Below are positions 1-10,006 of a stretch of DNA of 64,000 bases, one piece after another. Position 1 is the stretch's first letter. Every line of letters starts with the position of its first letter. The translations under genes and the position numbers were made by a program. Under the pieces are notes generated by a model. It had not been told where the DNA came from and did not search any database. It saw only the letters and a program-made list of their open reading frames with translations. The DNA comes from Candidatus Cryosericum hinesii (GTDB lineage Bacteria > Caldisericota > Caldisericia > Cryosericales > Cryosericaceae), in the NCBI RefSeq assembly GCF_003570985.1, contig NZ_QXIW01000031.1, positions 1-64,000 on the forward strand, in the 5' to 3' direction.

Positions 1-1160
1 CGGTTCTCCGGTCGCATGAACCCGGCGAATGCATGCTTGAGTTGTGCGCCGGTCACCGTGAACCGGGTGATGGAGTCATCGTAGGGAAACAGCGCCAGGT
101 AGTCGCCCAGCGTAACGATGGGTCCCAGTTCCGTCTTTCGGATACTGCCGCTGCCGACAAAGGCGACATCGACACCGGTTGTTTCCTGGATTGCGTCGGC
201 GAACAGGTTCCCCAGTTCTGTCTCGCGCGTGCGTTCTGGGTGCGTGAGCGTGCGTGCAAACTTGGAGATGATGCTGCCGTACTTTTTGTCGACGATGTCC
301 TTGAATCCGTCGATGAACGCGGTGAGCTTTTCGTCGGGCTGGCAGTGGATGTTGTCGATTGGGACCAGTTTCCAGGTCCAGTCGACGATGCTGTTGGTGT
401 CGTCGTCCACGGTGATGTCGAATCGTCCGATCTGCTCGGTACCGACCCCGGCCTGTGCGATCAAGATGTTCTTGACGATGGCGGGCTGCTCCAGTACCGT
501 GTGGCTATGCCCTCCGATAATCATGTCGACACCCCAGGCCGGATCCAGCAGGCTCGCAAGCTCCTTGTCGGACTCGAAGCCGATGTGGGTCAGCAGGATG
601 GTCAGGTCAATATCATCATTCTTGTAGGCGTTGCAGATCTTCCCGACTTCGGAGGCCGCCTCCTGCAGCGTGATAAACGACGACAGCATGTTGTCGGTCT
701 TCAGCATATCCATGACCTTCTCCGTGATGATCCCGATGAACAGGATGTCGAAGCCGTCGACGTTCTTCACTATATACGGCTGGAACAGGCGCTTGTTGTA
801 CTGGGTGATGTAGAGGTTGGCGTTGACGATGGGGAAATTGGCAATCTTCTCCAGGAACAGGAGGTGTGGCAGCCCATAATCGAACTCGTGGTTGCCCAGC
901 GAGGCGACGTCCGGCGACAGGTAGTTCATGATCTCCATCGTGCTGATACCTTTGTACTCGGCGTCGATGATTGACCCCTGCACCATGTCGCCCGCAATGC
1001 AGTAAATGACATTCTTCTCCTCGCTCCGGACCTCGTTGATGTATCCGGACAACAGTGACAGGCCGCCAATCAGGTGGCCCTCTTCGCCGCGCATCTCTGC
1101 GAGGAAATCGCCGTGCATGTCGTTGCTGTGCAGGATCGTGAACCGCTTTCTGATACCCAT
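1..1160 (-). CDS. 5'-nucleotidase/UshA-family metallophosphatase (partial, 3' end beyond window)
   Basis: The frame is open from ATG at 1160 to the left edge, 386 codons without a stop, so the C-terminus is missing. The start has a strong SD (CAGGAGGTCAAC). The protein carries the calcineurin-like metallophosphatase motifs of the 5'-nucleotidase family: HSNDMHG near residue 10, GDMVQG near 57, GNHEFD near 90 and GGHSHT near 217. The start of the C-terminal 5'-nucleotidase domain follows (ETELGNLFADA, then VGSGSIR and LGDYLALFPYD). The family hydrolyses nucleotides or related phosphoesters using two metal ions. UshA-type members are usually exported, but no signal peptide is visible here, so a cytosolic location is likely. 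The exact substrate cannot be told. Confidence 0.9.
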   Translation of the reverse strand, partial: MGIRKRFTILHSNDMHGDFLAEMRGEEGHLIGGLSLLSGYINEVRSEEKNVIYCIAGDMVQGSIIDAEYKGISTMEIMNYLSPDVASLGNHEFDYGLPHLLFLEKIANFPIVNANLYITQYNKRLFQPYIVKNVDGFDILFIGIITEKVMDMLKTDNMLSSFITLQEAASEVGKICNAYKNDDIDLTILLTHIGFESDKELASLLDPAWGVDMIIGGHSHTVLEQPAIVKNILIAQAGVGTEQIGRFDITVDDDTNSIVDWTWKLVPIDNIHCQPDEKLTAFIDGFKDIVDKKYGSIISKFARTLTHPERTRETELGNLFADAIQETTGVDVAFVGSGSIRKTELGPIVTLGDYLALFPYDDSITRFTVTGAQLKHAFAGFMRPEN

Positions 1161-1201
1161 GTTGACCTCCTGTGGAGAATGGCGGTGAGAACTTCTGGGG
1201 A

Positions 1202-1230
1202 CATTCTCTGAAACAGAGGCTCTGTGTCAA
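1202..1230 (-). promoter_or_regulatory. Possible promoter for the 5'-nucleotidase gene
   Basis: On the minus strand TTGACA (1230-1225) is followed after 17 bases by AGAATG (1207-1202). The -35 is perfect but the -10 is weak. It lies about 40 bases upstream of the ATG at 1160. Confidence 0.4.
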
Positions 1231-1291
1231 GCCCGTGCCGCCTATTATGAAGACTCGTCATTCGATGGAGTCACCGTGCGCTACGTAGCCA

Positions 1292-1319
1292 TTGCCACGG
1301 GCGCCCGGCTGTGTAGTAT
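1292..1319 (+). promoter_or_regulatory. Probable sigma70-type promoter for csaA-like gene
   Basis: TTGCCA (1292-1297), a 16-base spacer and TAGTAT (1314-1319) lie 24 bases upstream of the GTG start at 1344. Confidence 0.45.
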
Positions 1320-1343
1320 TGACCATAAGGACTGGAGGCGACC

Positions 1344-1673
1344 GTGGCTACGATACAGGACTTTGAGCAACTCGACATCCGGACGGGGACGATCATTGCG
1401 TGCGAGCCGTTTCCTCAGGCCCGCAAGCCCGCTTACAAGCTGACCATCGACTTTGGGCCCGACCTTGGCGTCAAGCATTCCAGCGCGCAGATCACGGCGC
1501 TCTATGCGCCGGAACAGCTTGTTGGGCGGCAGGTGCTGGGTGTCGTCAACTTTCCCAGCCGTCTCGTGGCGGGGTTCCCGTCGGAAGTGCTGGTCCTCGG
1601 TGTCTACACCCCCGAGGGCGTGGTGCTGATTTGTGCAGATCGTCCGGTGCCCGACGGGCTCAGGCTCGGCTGA
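1344..1673 (+). CDS. csaA: CsaA-like tRNA-binding-domain protein
   Basis: This 109-residue protein is a single EMAP/tRNA-binding OB fold. The opening DFEQLDIRTGTI, the middle GVKHSSAQIT and VGRQVLGVVNF, and the end GVVLICADRPVPDGLRLG match the CsaA family closely in sequence and length. CsaA is a homodimeric tRNA-binding protein proposed to act as an export-related chaperone; its true role is uncertain. The start is GTG with SD GGAGGCGACC. The HerA-like gene follows 66 bases downstream on the same strand and may be cotranscribed. Confidence 0.9.
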   Translation: MATIQDFEQLDIRTGTIIACEPFPQARKPAYKLTIDFGPDLGVKHSSAQITALYAPEQLVGRQVLGVVNFPSRLVAGFPSEVLVLGVYTPEGVVLICADRPVPDGLRLG

Positions 1674-1739
1674 TCCGGTGGTGTTGCACCTCAGAGCGCG
1701 GCACATACCATGAGAGAGAACCTCAACCAGGAGGCAACC

Positions 1740-4052
1740 ATGGACGAAGACAGAAAGACATTCTATATCGGTACCGAGGTGGACCCGTCGACGGGTCAGG
1801 CTGGAACCCCTGTTCTGTATCCGAGCAGGGACCTGACGACGCATGGCATCATCGTCGGCATGACCGGGTCCGGCAAGACGGGTCTGTCCATTGACCTCAT
1901 CGAAGAAGCACTGATGGACGGCGTTCCTGTCATCGCCATCGATCCCAAGGGCGATCTGGGCAACCTCCTCCTGACATTTCCGGGCCTGAGTGCCGCGGAG
2001 TTCCAGCCGTGGGTGGATCCGGCTGAAGCGGAGCGAAAGGAACTGACGGTGGAGCAAGCCGCTCTCGAAACGGCAACGACATGGCAGAAGGGGCTTGCCG
2101 ACTCCGGCATCGCGCCCGAGCGGATCGCGCAACTGAAGGCGAAGGCCGATTTTGTCATCTTCACGCCAGGTTCGACCGCGGGCATCCCGGTGTCGGTTCT
2201 GCAGAGCTTCCGCAGGCCTGCGGGGGACCTGGGCGATGAGGAGACGCAGGAGAAGGTCAAGGGTGTCACCTCCGCCCTCCTTGGCCTCGTGGGCATCGAC
2301 GCCGACCCTATTCGCAGCCGTGAGCACATCCTTGTCAGCTCCATCATCAACGATACGTGGGGCAAGGGCATGGACCTGACTCTCCCGGACCTCATCGTGC
2401 AACTGCGGAACCCGCCGTTCGAGAAGCTTGGCGTCTTCGAGGTGGACACCTTCTTTCCGCCAAGGGAACGGCTGGAGCTTGCCATGCGCATCAACGGCCT
2501 CATTGCTTCCCCTTCGTTCCAGTCCTGGTTGAACGGTGCCCCTCTGGATGTCGAGAGGTTCCTTCACGCACCGGACGGCAGGCCGCGTTGCAGTATCTTC
2601 GCCATTGCACACCTGTCTGACGTGGAGCGCATGTTCTTCGTGACACTCCTGCTCCAGGAGGTTCTTGCCTGGATGCGTCTTCAGCAGGGGACGGATTCTC
2701 TGCGTGCCCTCCTGTACTTCGACGAGGTGTTCGGGTACTTCCCGCCGTACCCGTTCAATCCGCCCTCCAAGGTGCCACTGCTCACCCTGATGAAGCAGGC
2801 GCGCGCCTTCGGGCTCGGCGTGGTGCTGGCGACCCAGAACCCCGTGGACGTCGACTACAAAGGTCTCAGCAACGCTGGTACCTGGATCATCGGCAAACTA
2901 CAGCAGGACGGCGACCGCGAACGTGTGCTGGGTGGCCTCGAGGGAGCGCTGCAGGAAGGGGGCGGCACACTCGACAGGGCATGGTTCACCGGTGTCCTGG
3001 GCAGTCTCAAGCCGCGCCAGTTCCTGCTGCACAACGTCCATACCGCCAGGCATATCGTCATGCAGTCGCGCTTTGCGATGAGCTATCTGCGTGGACCTCT
3101 CACCAAGGCGCAGATCCGCCAGCTGATGGCATCACGGAAGATCGAATTCGAGCATGTCACGCAGGAGGCACTGCCGACGTCGGGACCGTCGCGATATCTG
3201 CCTGCCTTCCCTGACGGCGTCCCGGTCCAGTTCGCTCCCGTCCCGGCGGGGACCACGCTCGACCCATATGTGTTCGGCGAAGCGGACGTGGCGTACGAGG
3301 ACAAGACGACCGGAGCATTTGTGCAGGAGCATCTGCTGCTTTCCGCCCCGGTCTCGCAATGGCCCGCCGTCGACTGGACAACTGCGGAGCTGCTGCCCGA
3401 GGGCACGACGTGGTGGGACAAGGTTCCCGAGAGCGTATTGTTCGAAGAGGTTCCTGCGGATCTGCAGAAGCCGGCGTCCTGGAAGACCCTCACGGCGCGG
3501 CTCAAAGACGTCCTGAAGGTCCGGCCCCTGACCCTGCTGACGAGCAAGCCATATAAGGTTGCTCAGCAGGACGGCGAAACGGAAGGCCAGTTCATGGCGC
3601 GGCTCGGCGTTTTGTCCGCTCCCGACATCACCGGGGCGGTCAACAAGGTACGGGAGAAGCTGGAGGAGAAACAGCACAAGCTGCAGGATGATCTGACCGA
3701 GGCGCAGCAGCGGCTCAGCATTGCACAGATGGAGGCGCGTAACCGCAGCTCGGCGGCGACCATGCAGACGGCGGAGGCGTTCCTTGGTCTGCTGGTGGGG
3801 CGCAAGCGCAGCTTCACGCCGGGCGTTCGGACGCGGGGAACAGCCCAGACGTTACAGGAGAAAGCTAGGGACCTCCAGCAGAAGGTGAACGACCTTCAGC
3901 AGCAGGTGGCAGTGCTGGCGGCGCAGACGCAGGCGACCGTGATGGCAGAAGAACAGGCTGCCCGGGCGAAGTACCTGGCGGTGGAAGCAAAACAGTTGCG
4001 TCCGAAGGTGAGTAACATCGTCATCAAACGGGTGGGCATCGTCTTTCGCTAG
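1740..4052 (+). CDS. HerA-like P-loop ATPase with C-terminal coiled coil
   Basis: The product has 770 residues. An upstream in-frame ATG exists at 1710, but the strong SD AGGAGGCAACC sits directly before ATG 1740, so that start is preferred. The Walker A motif GMTGSGKT is at residues 40-47, and a Walker B-like LLYFDEVFG is near 325, followed by an AFGLGVVLATQNPVDVDYK stretch typical of HerA/VirB4/DUF87-type motor ATPases (sensor motif TQNP). The last 170 residues hold heptad-rich charged helices (about 630-660 and 700-740), predicted coiled coils. Such ATPases act as hexameric DNA translocases or in unknown bacterial systems. No NurA-like nuclease is adjacent, so the role is open. A hairpin terminator follows. 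Confidence 0.8.
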   Translation: MDEDRKTFYIGTEVDPSTGQAGTPVLYPSRDLTTHGIIVGMTGSGKTGLSIDLIEEALMDGVPVIAIDPKGDLGNLLLTFPGLSAAEFQPWVDPAEAERKELTVEQAALETATTWQKGLADSGIAPERIAQLKAKADFVIFTPGSTAGIPVSVLQSFRRPAGDLGDEETQEKVKGVTSALLGLVGIDADPIRSREHILVSSIINDTWGKGMDLTLPDLIVQLRNPPFEKLGVFEVDTFFPPRERLELAMRINGLIASPSFQSWLNGAPLDVERFLHAPDGRPRCSIFAIAHLSDVERMFFVTLLLQEVLAWMRLQQGTDSLRALLYFDEVFGYFPPYPFNPPSKVPLLTLMKQARAFGLGVVLATQNPVDVDYKGLSNAGTWIIGKLQQDGDRERVLGGLEGALQEGGGTLDRAWFTGVLGSLKPRQFLLHNVHTARHIVMQSRFAMSYLRGPLTKAQIRQLMASRKIEFEHVTQEALPTSGPSRYLPAFPDGVPVQFAPVPAGTTLDPYVFGEADVAYEDKTTGAFVQEHLLLSAPVSQWPAVDWTTAELLPEGTTWWDKVPESVLFEEVPADLQKPASWKTLTARLKDVLKVRPLTLLTSKPYKVAQQDGETEGQFMARLGVLSAPDITGAVNKVREKLEEKQHKLQDDLTEAQQRLSIAQMEARNRSSAATMQTAEAFLGLLVGRKRSFTPGVRTRGTAQTLQEKARDLQQKVNDLQQQVAVLAAQTQATVMAEEQAARAKYLAVEAKQLRPKVSNIVIKRVGIVFR

Positions 4053-4077
4053 ACGCCATAACGTTTCTACTATTGAA

Positions 4078-4117
4078 TCTGCCCGATCCCATGCTTGATG
4101 GGATCGGGCAGAGGTTT
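4078..4117 (+). terminator. Terminator between HerA-like gene and hybrid kinase gene
   Basis: A perfect 15-bp stem (4078-4092 with 4098-4112) with a 5-base loop is followed by GGTTTTA. It lies between convergent genes and may serve both strands, although the T-run is better on the plus strand. Confidence 0.75.
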
Positions 4118-4147
4118 TACGAGGAGATCGGTAATACCTCAGGACGG

Positions 4148-6772
4148 CTAGTCTGCCAGTGCGTCGGCGACTGCAGTGACGAGATCCTGCATGTGATACG
4201 GCTTCTGTACGTAGCCAACCATGCCTGCATCGAGGGTGTCCTGCGCATGCCCATCCAGACCGTAGCCCGTCGACAGGATGGCGCGCACGTCGGGGTCGAT
4301 GGCCTTGAGGGCTTTGAAGCATTCCTGGCCATCTTTGCCGGGCATGACCATGTCGATGATGACGAGGTCGGCTTCGTGGGGGTGTGCGCGGTACCATGCG
4401 ACTGCCTCCGTGGTACCGATTGCGGTGACGACGTCGTATCCTGCCCGGTGCAGCATCTCACGCGCCAGCTTGCGGACGACCTCTTCGTCATCGACGACGA
4501 GAATACGTCCATGTCCCTTGCGTGGTAGATTGGCAGCGTGTACAGTCGTGGGTACGACGTCAGTTGTCGGGACATACACGGTAAACGTGGTCCCCTTGCC
4601 GATATCGCTCTGGACGTCGATGAATCCCTGGTGTGCCTTCACGATCCCATACACCATAGCCAGTCCCATGCCGGTCCCCTTGTCCACGTCCTTGGTTGTG
4701 AAGAAGGGCTCGAAGATGCGGCGGAGGTTCTTCTTCTCGATGCCGACGCCGGTGTCAGAGACTGATAGTGCGACAAACACACCTGGCTCGGCTCCAGGGT
4801 GTGCCATGAGCTGTTCGACATTGAGGCGTTGGCGCCGTGTCCGGAACGTCAGGCTCCCGCCCTGTGGCATCGCGTCGCGCCCGTTGATGGCCAGGTTGAG
4901 GACGATCTGCTGAAGTTGTCCGGGATCTCCCAGAACGGTTGCCTGGTCCGTATCGAAGTGTTCGGTCACACTGATGTTCTTGTTGACCGTTCGGGTGAGA
5001 AGCGACACGACCTCGAGGATAGTGCTGTTGAGGTCGACGGTAGTGTTTTGACGCTTGCCCCGCCTTGCAAAGCTCAGCAGTTGTTTGGTAAGCTCCGCAG
5101 CTCGCTCGGCCGCCTGTTGGATGACGTGCAGTCCCTCCTGCATGGTGCTGCCCGGAGCGGCATCCGGCTCCAGCATGTTGGCATACCCCAAGATGCCCGT
5201 CAGGATGTTGTTGAAATCGTGGGCGACACCGCCGGCCAGGAGCCCGATCCCCTCCAGCTTCTGAGATTGGCGCAACTGTTCCTCGAGAGCAGCCTCCTGT
5301 GTGATATCGCGCCCGACGTAGGTATAGTTTGCAACCTCGTCGCCGGGGCCTCGGACGGGACTGACCGTCAAGTCGAGTTCCACCAGGCTGCCATCCTTGC
5401 GAACGCTCGTGATTTTCTTCTTCCAGCTGTCGTAGGTAGTCAGGTGCTCCTCTGCGCGCCGTTCGAGAGGGAGTGCAACCTCGTCGCCCAGAAGTCCCCG
5501 GATGTTGTGCCCTCTGCTTTCGACGGCCGAGAACCCGGTTGCGTGCTCGAATGCAGGGTTGATATAGGTGACGACGCCATTGGGATCGGTGATGGCGATG
5601 GCCTCGGCCGCCTGTTCGATGGCGGTGGCCAGACGAAGTGCCCTGGCCTCGGCCCGTTCGCGGCGAACATCATTGATCGCCAGGAATACGATACCCAGCA
5701 CCAGTAACAGCATGACCACAATGGTGAAGACGACAAGTCTACGGTTGGTGTCGAGGATGGTGACGGGACGGTTGATCACCGTAGCCCCGGCAGGAAGGCT
5801 GGACACCGGAATGCCGAATGCCTCCAATCTGTTCCAGTCGAACGCCACGTGCGTCGACTGCCTGGTTACCACTAGGATTGAACCGGCGGGCTCACCAGCC
5901 AGGATGCGTGCGACGAGGTCGCCCGCTTTTGTGCCTTCTAGCTGAGGACTCGTGAGCACGCCACCGACGATACCTTGACCCAGACCCTGTTCATACATGC
6001 CGTAGATGGGAAGGCTAGTGTGCTGGGCGAGTTCCGCGGTAAATTCTGGGATGTCTATGAGCACGCCGCCCTTGTCGCGGGTGAACGGTCCAGCCAGAAT
6101 GATAGTATTGCCAGGGAGTGCCGCCACTGCGTCCATGAGCTCTGCAACTGTTGCGTCAGGGGAGAACGTAAACGCAGCGCGGTCCTGAAATTCCGGGACG
6201 ACGCTCTGGATGGTTTGGCGAACAGTAGTTCCTGTCTCGGTGAAGTCCGTGATGACGTAGACGCTGCTGGCGTGTGCATGTAGCCTGAGCGCCAGCGCGA
6301 GTGTTCCGGCGGGGTCGATCTCCTCAGCTATGCCCGTGACATCCTTCGCTCCCCGGAGCAGAGATGTCTGGTAGTCGTTGATGCCGCAGAACACAATAGG
6401 TACGCCGGCAAAAAGACTGCTGCGGTGGTCCAGTGCAAAGTCCAGCGCCGGATTGTCAGTGACGATCAAGACGTCGGGTTTGCTGGCACCGTAGCGTGTC
6501 TGCAGCAGCTTCTCAACCTGATCGTGGTTCTGCTGCGAGGGGAACCGGCGCCAGTCGAGGTACTCCACAGAGAGCTGGACCCACGACGGTGAGTCGCCAA
6601 GGACACTGCGGATCCCTGCGACCTCACCGTCCGTCCATGAGTAACCCTGATCGTAGGAATTGAGGATGAGGACGCTGCTGGGAGGCGCTACGGCAACAGC
6701 TGGAGGAATCCCCAGCATTGCTGCGAAGACTGCAGCCAGAACGAGCAATATGACCAGACGGGATGCCTTCAC
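4148..6772 (-). CDS. Hybrid sensor histidine kinase with periplasmic ABC-substrate-binding-like sensor
   Basis: This 874-residue protein starts at GTG 6772 (SD GGAGGAATACAC). A signal/anchor segment covers residues 1-29. A periplasmic region of about 310 residues resembles the ABC_sub_bind family (SSVLILNSYDQGYSW; DVLIVTDNPALDFAL; GVPIVFCGIND). A transmembrane helix at about 343-366 leads to a PAS domain (about 377-480). Next come a HisKA with H-box GGVAHDFNN (His about 517), an HATPase (N-box LNLAINGRDAM about 627; DTGVGI; GTGMGLAMVYG) and a receiver (VVDDEE about 757, phospho-Asp in IIDMVMPG about 809). It probably senses an extracellular ligand and autophosphorylates. No output domain or DNA-binding regulator is adjacent. 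It lies 75 bases downstream of another hybrid kinase and is probably cotranscribed with it. Confidence 0.92.
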   Translation of the reverse strand: MKASRLVILLVLAAVFAAMLGIPPAVAVAPPSSVLILNSYDQGYSWTDGEVAGIRSVLGDSPSWVQLSVEYLDWRRFPSQQNHDQVEKLLQTRYGASKPDVLIVTDNPALDFALDHRSSLFAGVPIVFCGINDYQTSLLRGAKDVTGIAEEIDPAGTLALALRLHAHASSVYVITDFTETGTTVRQTIQSVVPEFQDRAAFTFSPDATVAELMDAVAALPGNTIILAGPFTRDKGGVLIDIPEFTAELAQHTSLPIYGMYEQGLGQGIVGGVLTSPQLEGTKAGDLVARILAGEPAGSILVVTRQSTHVAFDWNRLEAFGIPVSSLPAGATVINRPVTILDTNRRLVVFTIVVMLLLVLGIVFLAINDVRRERAEARALRLATAIEQAAEAIAITDPNGVVTYINPAFEHATGFSAVESRGHNIRGLLGDEVALPLERRAEEHLTTYDSWKKKITSVRKDGSLVELDLTVSPVRGPGDEVANYTYVGRDITQEAALEEQLRQSQKLEGIGLLAGGVAHDFNNILTGILGYANMLEPDAAPGSTMQEGLHVIQQAAERAAELTKQLLSFARRGKRQNTTVDLNSTILEVVSLLTRTVNKNISVTEHFDTDQATVLGDPGQLQQIVLNLAINGRDAMPQGGSLTFRTRRQRLNVEQLMAHPGAEPGVFVALSVSDTGVGIEKKNLRRIFEPFFTTKDVDKGTGMGLAMVYGIVKAHQGFIDVQSDIGKGTTFTVYVPTTDVVPTTVHAANLPRKGHGRILVVDDEEVVRKLAREMLHRAGYDVVTAIGTTEAVAWYRAHPHEADLVIIDMVMPGKDGQECFKALKAIDPDVRAILSTGYGLDGHAQDTLDAGMVGYVQKPYHMQDLVTAVADALAD

Positions 6773-6847
6773 GTGTATTCCTCCGAGCCACGATCACCAG
6801 CGAACGAACGGCAACACACAACTATTGTGAGGCTTAGGCTCTGCTAT

Positions 6848-9800
6848 TCAAGAGGAGCGCTGTGTGGCGAGGGAGGCGAGGACGGACGTCAGTTCAACGA
6901 AGCTGTAGGGCTTGGCGAGTACGCCGTCGAAGTGATAATCACGGTAGTGAGCCATGACGGAGTCAGTGGCGTATCCGCTCGAGGCAATCAACTGTGCCGG
7001 CGTGCGGTTCTCACGAAACAACGCCGCAGCTTCCTGTCCACCCATGCCACCCGGGATCGTCAGGTCCATGAGGATGACGCTGAACGGCCGCCCGGCCGTC
7101 CGGGCCTCAGCATCCGCACGAAGTGCGCTGGCCCCGTCAGGGACGGCCTCCGCCTCATATCCGAGTTTCTTCAGCATCGCGACCGCTACCTGTCGCACCG
7201 TGGGTTCGTCGTCCATGACCAGAACGTGGCCATGTCCGCTGAACCTGGGCGCTGTTTCAGGCGACCGAAGGGACGGACCGGCAGGGACGGCAGGCAGCAG
7301 GATCGAGAAGGTCGTGCCGGCCCCTGGTGTCGAGACAACGCCGATGGTTCCGTCATGTTTGTGGACGATGGCATAGGACGTCGCCAGGCCGAGGCCACTG
7401 CCCCGGCGCTTTGTACTGAAGAACGGATCGAAGATCTTGCGAAGGTCCGTTTCGGCGATTCCTACGCCGGTGTCACTGAGGTCGATGCGGACATAGTCGC
7501 CTGGAGCCAGGTCCGGGTACGCGCCGTCGTCTACGGTGATGTTGCGTGCAACGACGGAAATCGTCCCTCCGGCAGGCATCGCCTCGTCAGCGTTGATGAC
7601 GATGTTGGAGAAGACCTGAGACAGTTGCCCCTTGTCGATGCTTGCCCACCACAGGTCCGCGGGCAGGTCGAACGAAGCCGAAACGTCGGAACCGCGCAGG
7701 GCGAAGCTGACAGTTTCCTGCAGGATATGAGCAAGGTCGTGGACAGAACGGACGGGTGCTCCTCCTTTGGCGAAGGTCAGCAGCTGCTGCGTCAGCCCGC
7801 GAGCTTGGAGGACCTCCCGCTCGGCTTCCTCGAGCAATTCACGGGAATGTGCCGCGTCATCTTCGATGCGGGCGAGGTTGATGTTGCCGATGATACCGGT
7901 CAGCATGTTGTTGAAGTCATGAGCGATGCCACCCGCAAGGACGCCCAGCGATTCCAGCTTGTCCATCCGCTGAAGCTCATGTTCGAGGTGCACAGTGTGG
8001 GTGACGTCAACACCGGAGGAGATGAGCCCGGTTATCCGGCCTTCAGCATCCCGCAGCAGAGAGTCATGCCACGAAATAATGCGTTCTTCGCCACTGCGTG
8101 TGATCACCGGACCATTTATGTGCTCTGGGATCGGCTGTCCTGCGAGTTCGCCACGAAGGAACACCTTGGCCCTGTCACGCTCGCGCTCCGGCAATCTTAT
8201 GTCGAGCCAGTCCTTGCCCACGATCTCGTCCGGTGCGTATCCGAAGAAGTCGTAGCCTGTTTGGTTGAGGCGCACGAGGTGAAGGTCTGTATCGAGGACC
8301 TCGATGATGACCCCCGACATATTGAAGTAGGTTTCGGCCTTGGATGTCTCGACGCGTACTGCTTCCTGCGCGTCATGGCGGGCCGTCGCGTCATGCGCGA
8401 CTAGCAAGACCCGCTCATCTGTGAGTGGGCTGATGCGGACCTCGAACCACAGATGTGACTGGCCTATAGTGAGGCTGTAGTCCATGTCCACGGTCGACTG
8501 GTTCGCCAAGGCCTTGTGGATGTTCTCCAGGAATCGGTCAGCAAGGTCGCTGTCGAACAGCTCACGGACGGTCCTGCCCAGCAGCTCCTCTCGAGGCCTG
8601 TACAGCAGGTCACCACGTGTCGGGGCAATCTCGATGTAGCGGCTGTCCTTGTCCAGAACGATAATGATGTCGTTCATAGTGGCGAACAGTGCACGCATCC
8701 GTGCCTCGGAGTCCCGCAGGGAATTCTCGGCTACGACGCGGTCCGTGACATCGGCGGTAGTCCCGATCCATTTGACAACCTGACCATCCTTGTCGAGCAC
8801 GGCCTGCGACGATTCGACGATGGTGTGCCATGTGCCGTCGGTACAACGCATGCGATACGCAACACGGAGGGGCGTATGTACTTTCAGGTGTTGCTGGATG
8901 GCCTGGTGGAGCACTGGAAGGTCGTCGGGGTGTATATAGGAATCCCACTGGCTGCCCTTGGAGGGGAAGCCGCCGATGGCACGGGCAAACTCGCCGTCGA
9001 GGTCACCATAGTAGGTGGTGCGGTCTTCGGCGATATCCCACTCATAGACGATGTCACTCGTGCTCTGTGCGGCGATGCGGAACCGTTCCTCGGACGTGGC
9101 CAGCGCATCACGGGAGCGCCAGCGGTCTATCGAGACCGCAACTTGGTCGGCGACAAAGGACAGGATATTCCGGTCCTGTTCGGTGTAGCGATAGCTTCCA
9201 TGGTATACCTGGACAGCCATGACTCCGATTGTGCTCCCCTTCAACTGTAGCGGAACACCGAGCCAGCTGATGGGAACTGTTCCCGTGGGAGTGATGCTTC
9301 CCGACTTGACCGGCTCTGCCTCGTGGAATTCGCTCATAAGTAGCGGTGTGCCCGTGCGCAGGATGTATGCCGTCAGGCCTGTCTCGGCCATCTGTGGGTC
9401 GGGAGGCATGACATCGCACTCGTCGATATAGTACGGATACGTTATGAATCCCGTCTTCGGATCCCGGAGTGCAAAGTACAGGTTCTCCGACGGCATCAGC
9501 TCAGCGATAATGTGGTGGATGCGGCCGTACAGTTCCTGCAGACTCTCGGCGGACGCCGCTACCTGGGAGATGCGGTAGGTGGCGTCCTGTACCTGCCGTG
9601 CGTGCACTGGTCCCTCGATATCGATGATGCTTCCTTCAATGAAGCAGGATCCGTCGGGCGCGCGGACGGGGCCGCCCTGCTCCCACACCACCCGTTCTGT
9701 GGTGTCGGGGTAGATGACGCTGTACTCAATCTGAAACGTGTCACCGCATTTCACCGCGTTCTCCGCGGCTGCCCGGTAGCGAGCGACGTCATCGGGGTAC

Positions 9801-10006
9801 ATGATCGTGGAGCGGATATCCGGCTTCGTCGTGAGTTCGTCCAGAGAACGGCCCAGGATACGTTCGTAGCCCCCGCCGACAATCTCGAAGGCGAAGGGAG
9901 ATTGGGCCGAGGCTCGGTAGACCATGCCGGGCAGACCTGCCATCAGCCGGGTCAACTCCCGGTCGTTTGCTGCACCCTTCGTGACCGGCACGTTTCTGTC
10001 TGTCAT
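6848..10006 (-). CDS. Multi-PAS/GAF hybrid histidine kinase, cytoplasmic
   Basis: The product has 1052 residues from ATG 10006. A longer frame reaches 10093, but the first 29 residues look like translated leader. Domains in order: PAS (about 25-130), GAF (about 155-295), three further PAS domains (about 305-425, 435-545, 558-672), HisKA with GGIAHDFNN (His about 692), HATPase (N-box NADEAMP about 802; DTGVGIAE; GSGLGLATSYAI), and receiver (VMDDEP about 927, phospho-Asp in LMDLTIPG about 977). No transmembrane helix is evident, so it senses cytosolic signals. GAF and PAS domains often bind haem, flavin or small ligands; the ligand cannot be told here. The kinase core resembles that of the next gene downstream, suggesting duplication. 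Confidence 0.92.
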   Translation of the reverse strand: MTDRNVPVTKGAANDRELTRLMAGLPGMVYRASAQSPFAFEIVGGGYERILGRSLDELTTKPDIRSTIMYPDDVARYRAAAENAVKCGDTFQIEYSVIYPDTTERVVWEQGGPVRAPDGSCFIEGSIIDIEGPVHARQVQDATYRISQVAASAESLQELYGRIHHIIAELMPSENLYFALRDPKTGFITYPYYIDECDVMPPDPQMAETGLTAYILRTGTPLLMSEFHEAEPVKSGSITPTGTVPISWLGVPLQLKGSTIGVMAVQVYHGSYRYTEQDRNILSFVADQVAVSIDRWRSRDALATSEERFRIAAQSTSDIVYEWDIAEDRTTYYGDLDGEFARAIGGFPSKGSQWDSYIHPDDLPVLHQAIQQHLKVHTPLRVAYRMRCTDGTWHTIVESSQAVLDKDGQVVKWIGTTADVTDRVVAENSLRDSEARMRALFATMNDIIIVLDKDSRYIEIAPTRGDLLYRPREELLGRTVRELFDSDLADRFLENIHKALANQSTVDMDYSLTIGQSHLWFEVRISPLTDERVLLVAHDATARHDAQEAVRVETSKAETYFNMSGVIIEVLDTDLHLVRLNQTGYDFFGYAPDEIVGKDWLDIRLPERERDRAKVFLRGELAGQPIPEHINGPVITRSGEERIISWHDSLLRDAEGRITGLISSGVDVTHTVHLEHELQRMDKLESLGVLAGGIAHDFNNMLTGIIGNINLARIEDDAAHSRELLEEAEREVLQARGLTQQLLTFAKGGAPVRSVHDLAHILQETVSFALRGSDVSASFDLPADLWWASIDKGQLSQVFSNIVINADEAMPAGGTISVVARNITVDDGAYPDLAPGDYVRIDLSDTGVGIAETDLRKIFDPFFSTKRRGSGLGLATSYAIVHKHDGTIGVVSTPGAGTTFSILLPAVPAGPSLRSPETAPRFSGHGHVLVMDDEPTVRQVAVAMLKKLGYEAEAVPDGASALRADAEARTAGRPFSVILMDLTIPGGMGGQEAAALFRENRTPAQLIASSGYATDSVMAHYRDYHFDGVLAKPYSFVELTSVLASLATQRSS

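Noticed and set aside
1710-1739. Upstream start (ATG 1710) for the HerA-like gene
   Set aside because: There is no SD before it, whereas a perfect AGGAGG lies before ATG 1740.
6773-8404. A 543-codon open frame on the plus strand opposite the second kinase gene
   Set aside because: It runs antisense to a well-supported kinase gene, has no SD or recognisable domain, and such frames are common in GC-rich genes with strong third-position bias. The same applies to long antisense frames at 1281-2612, 4799-5707, 37010-38101 and 39425-40759.
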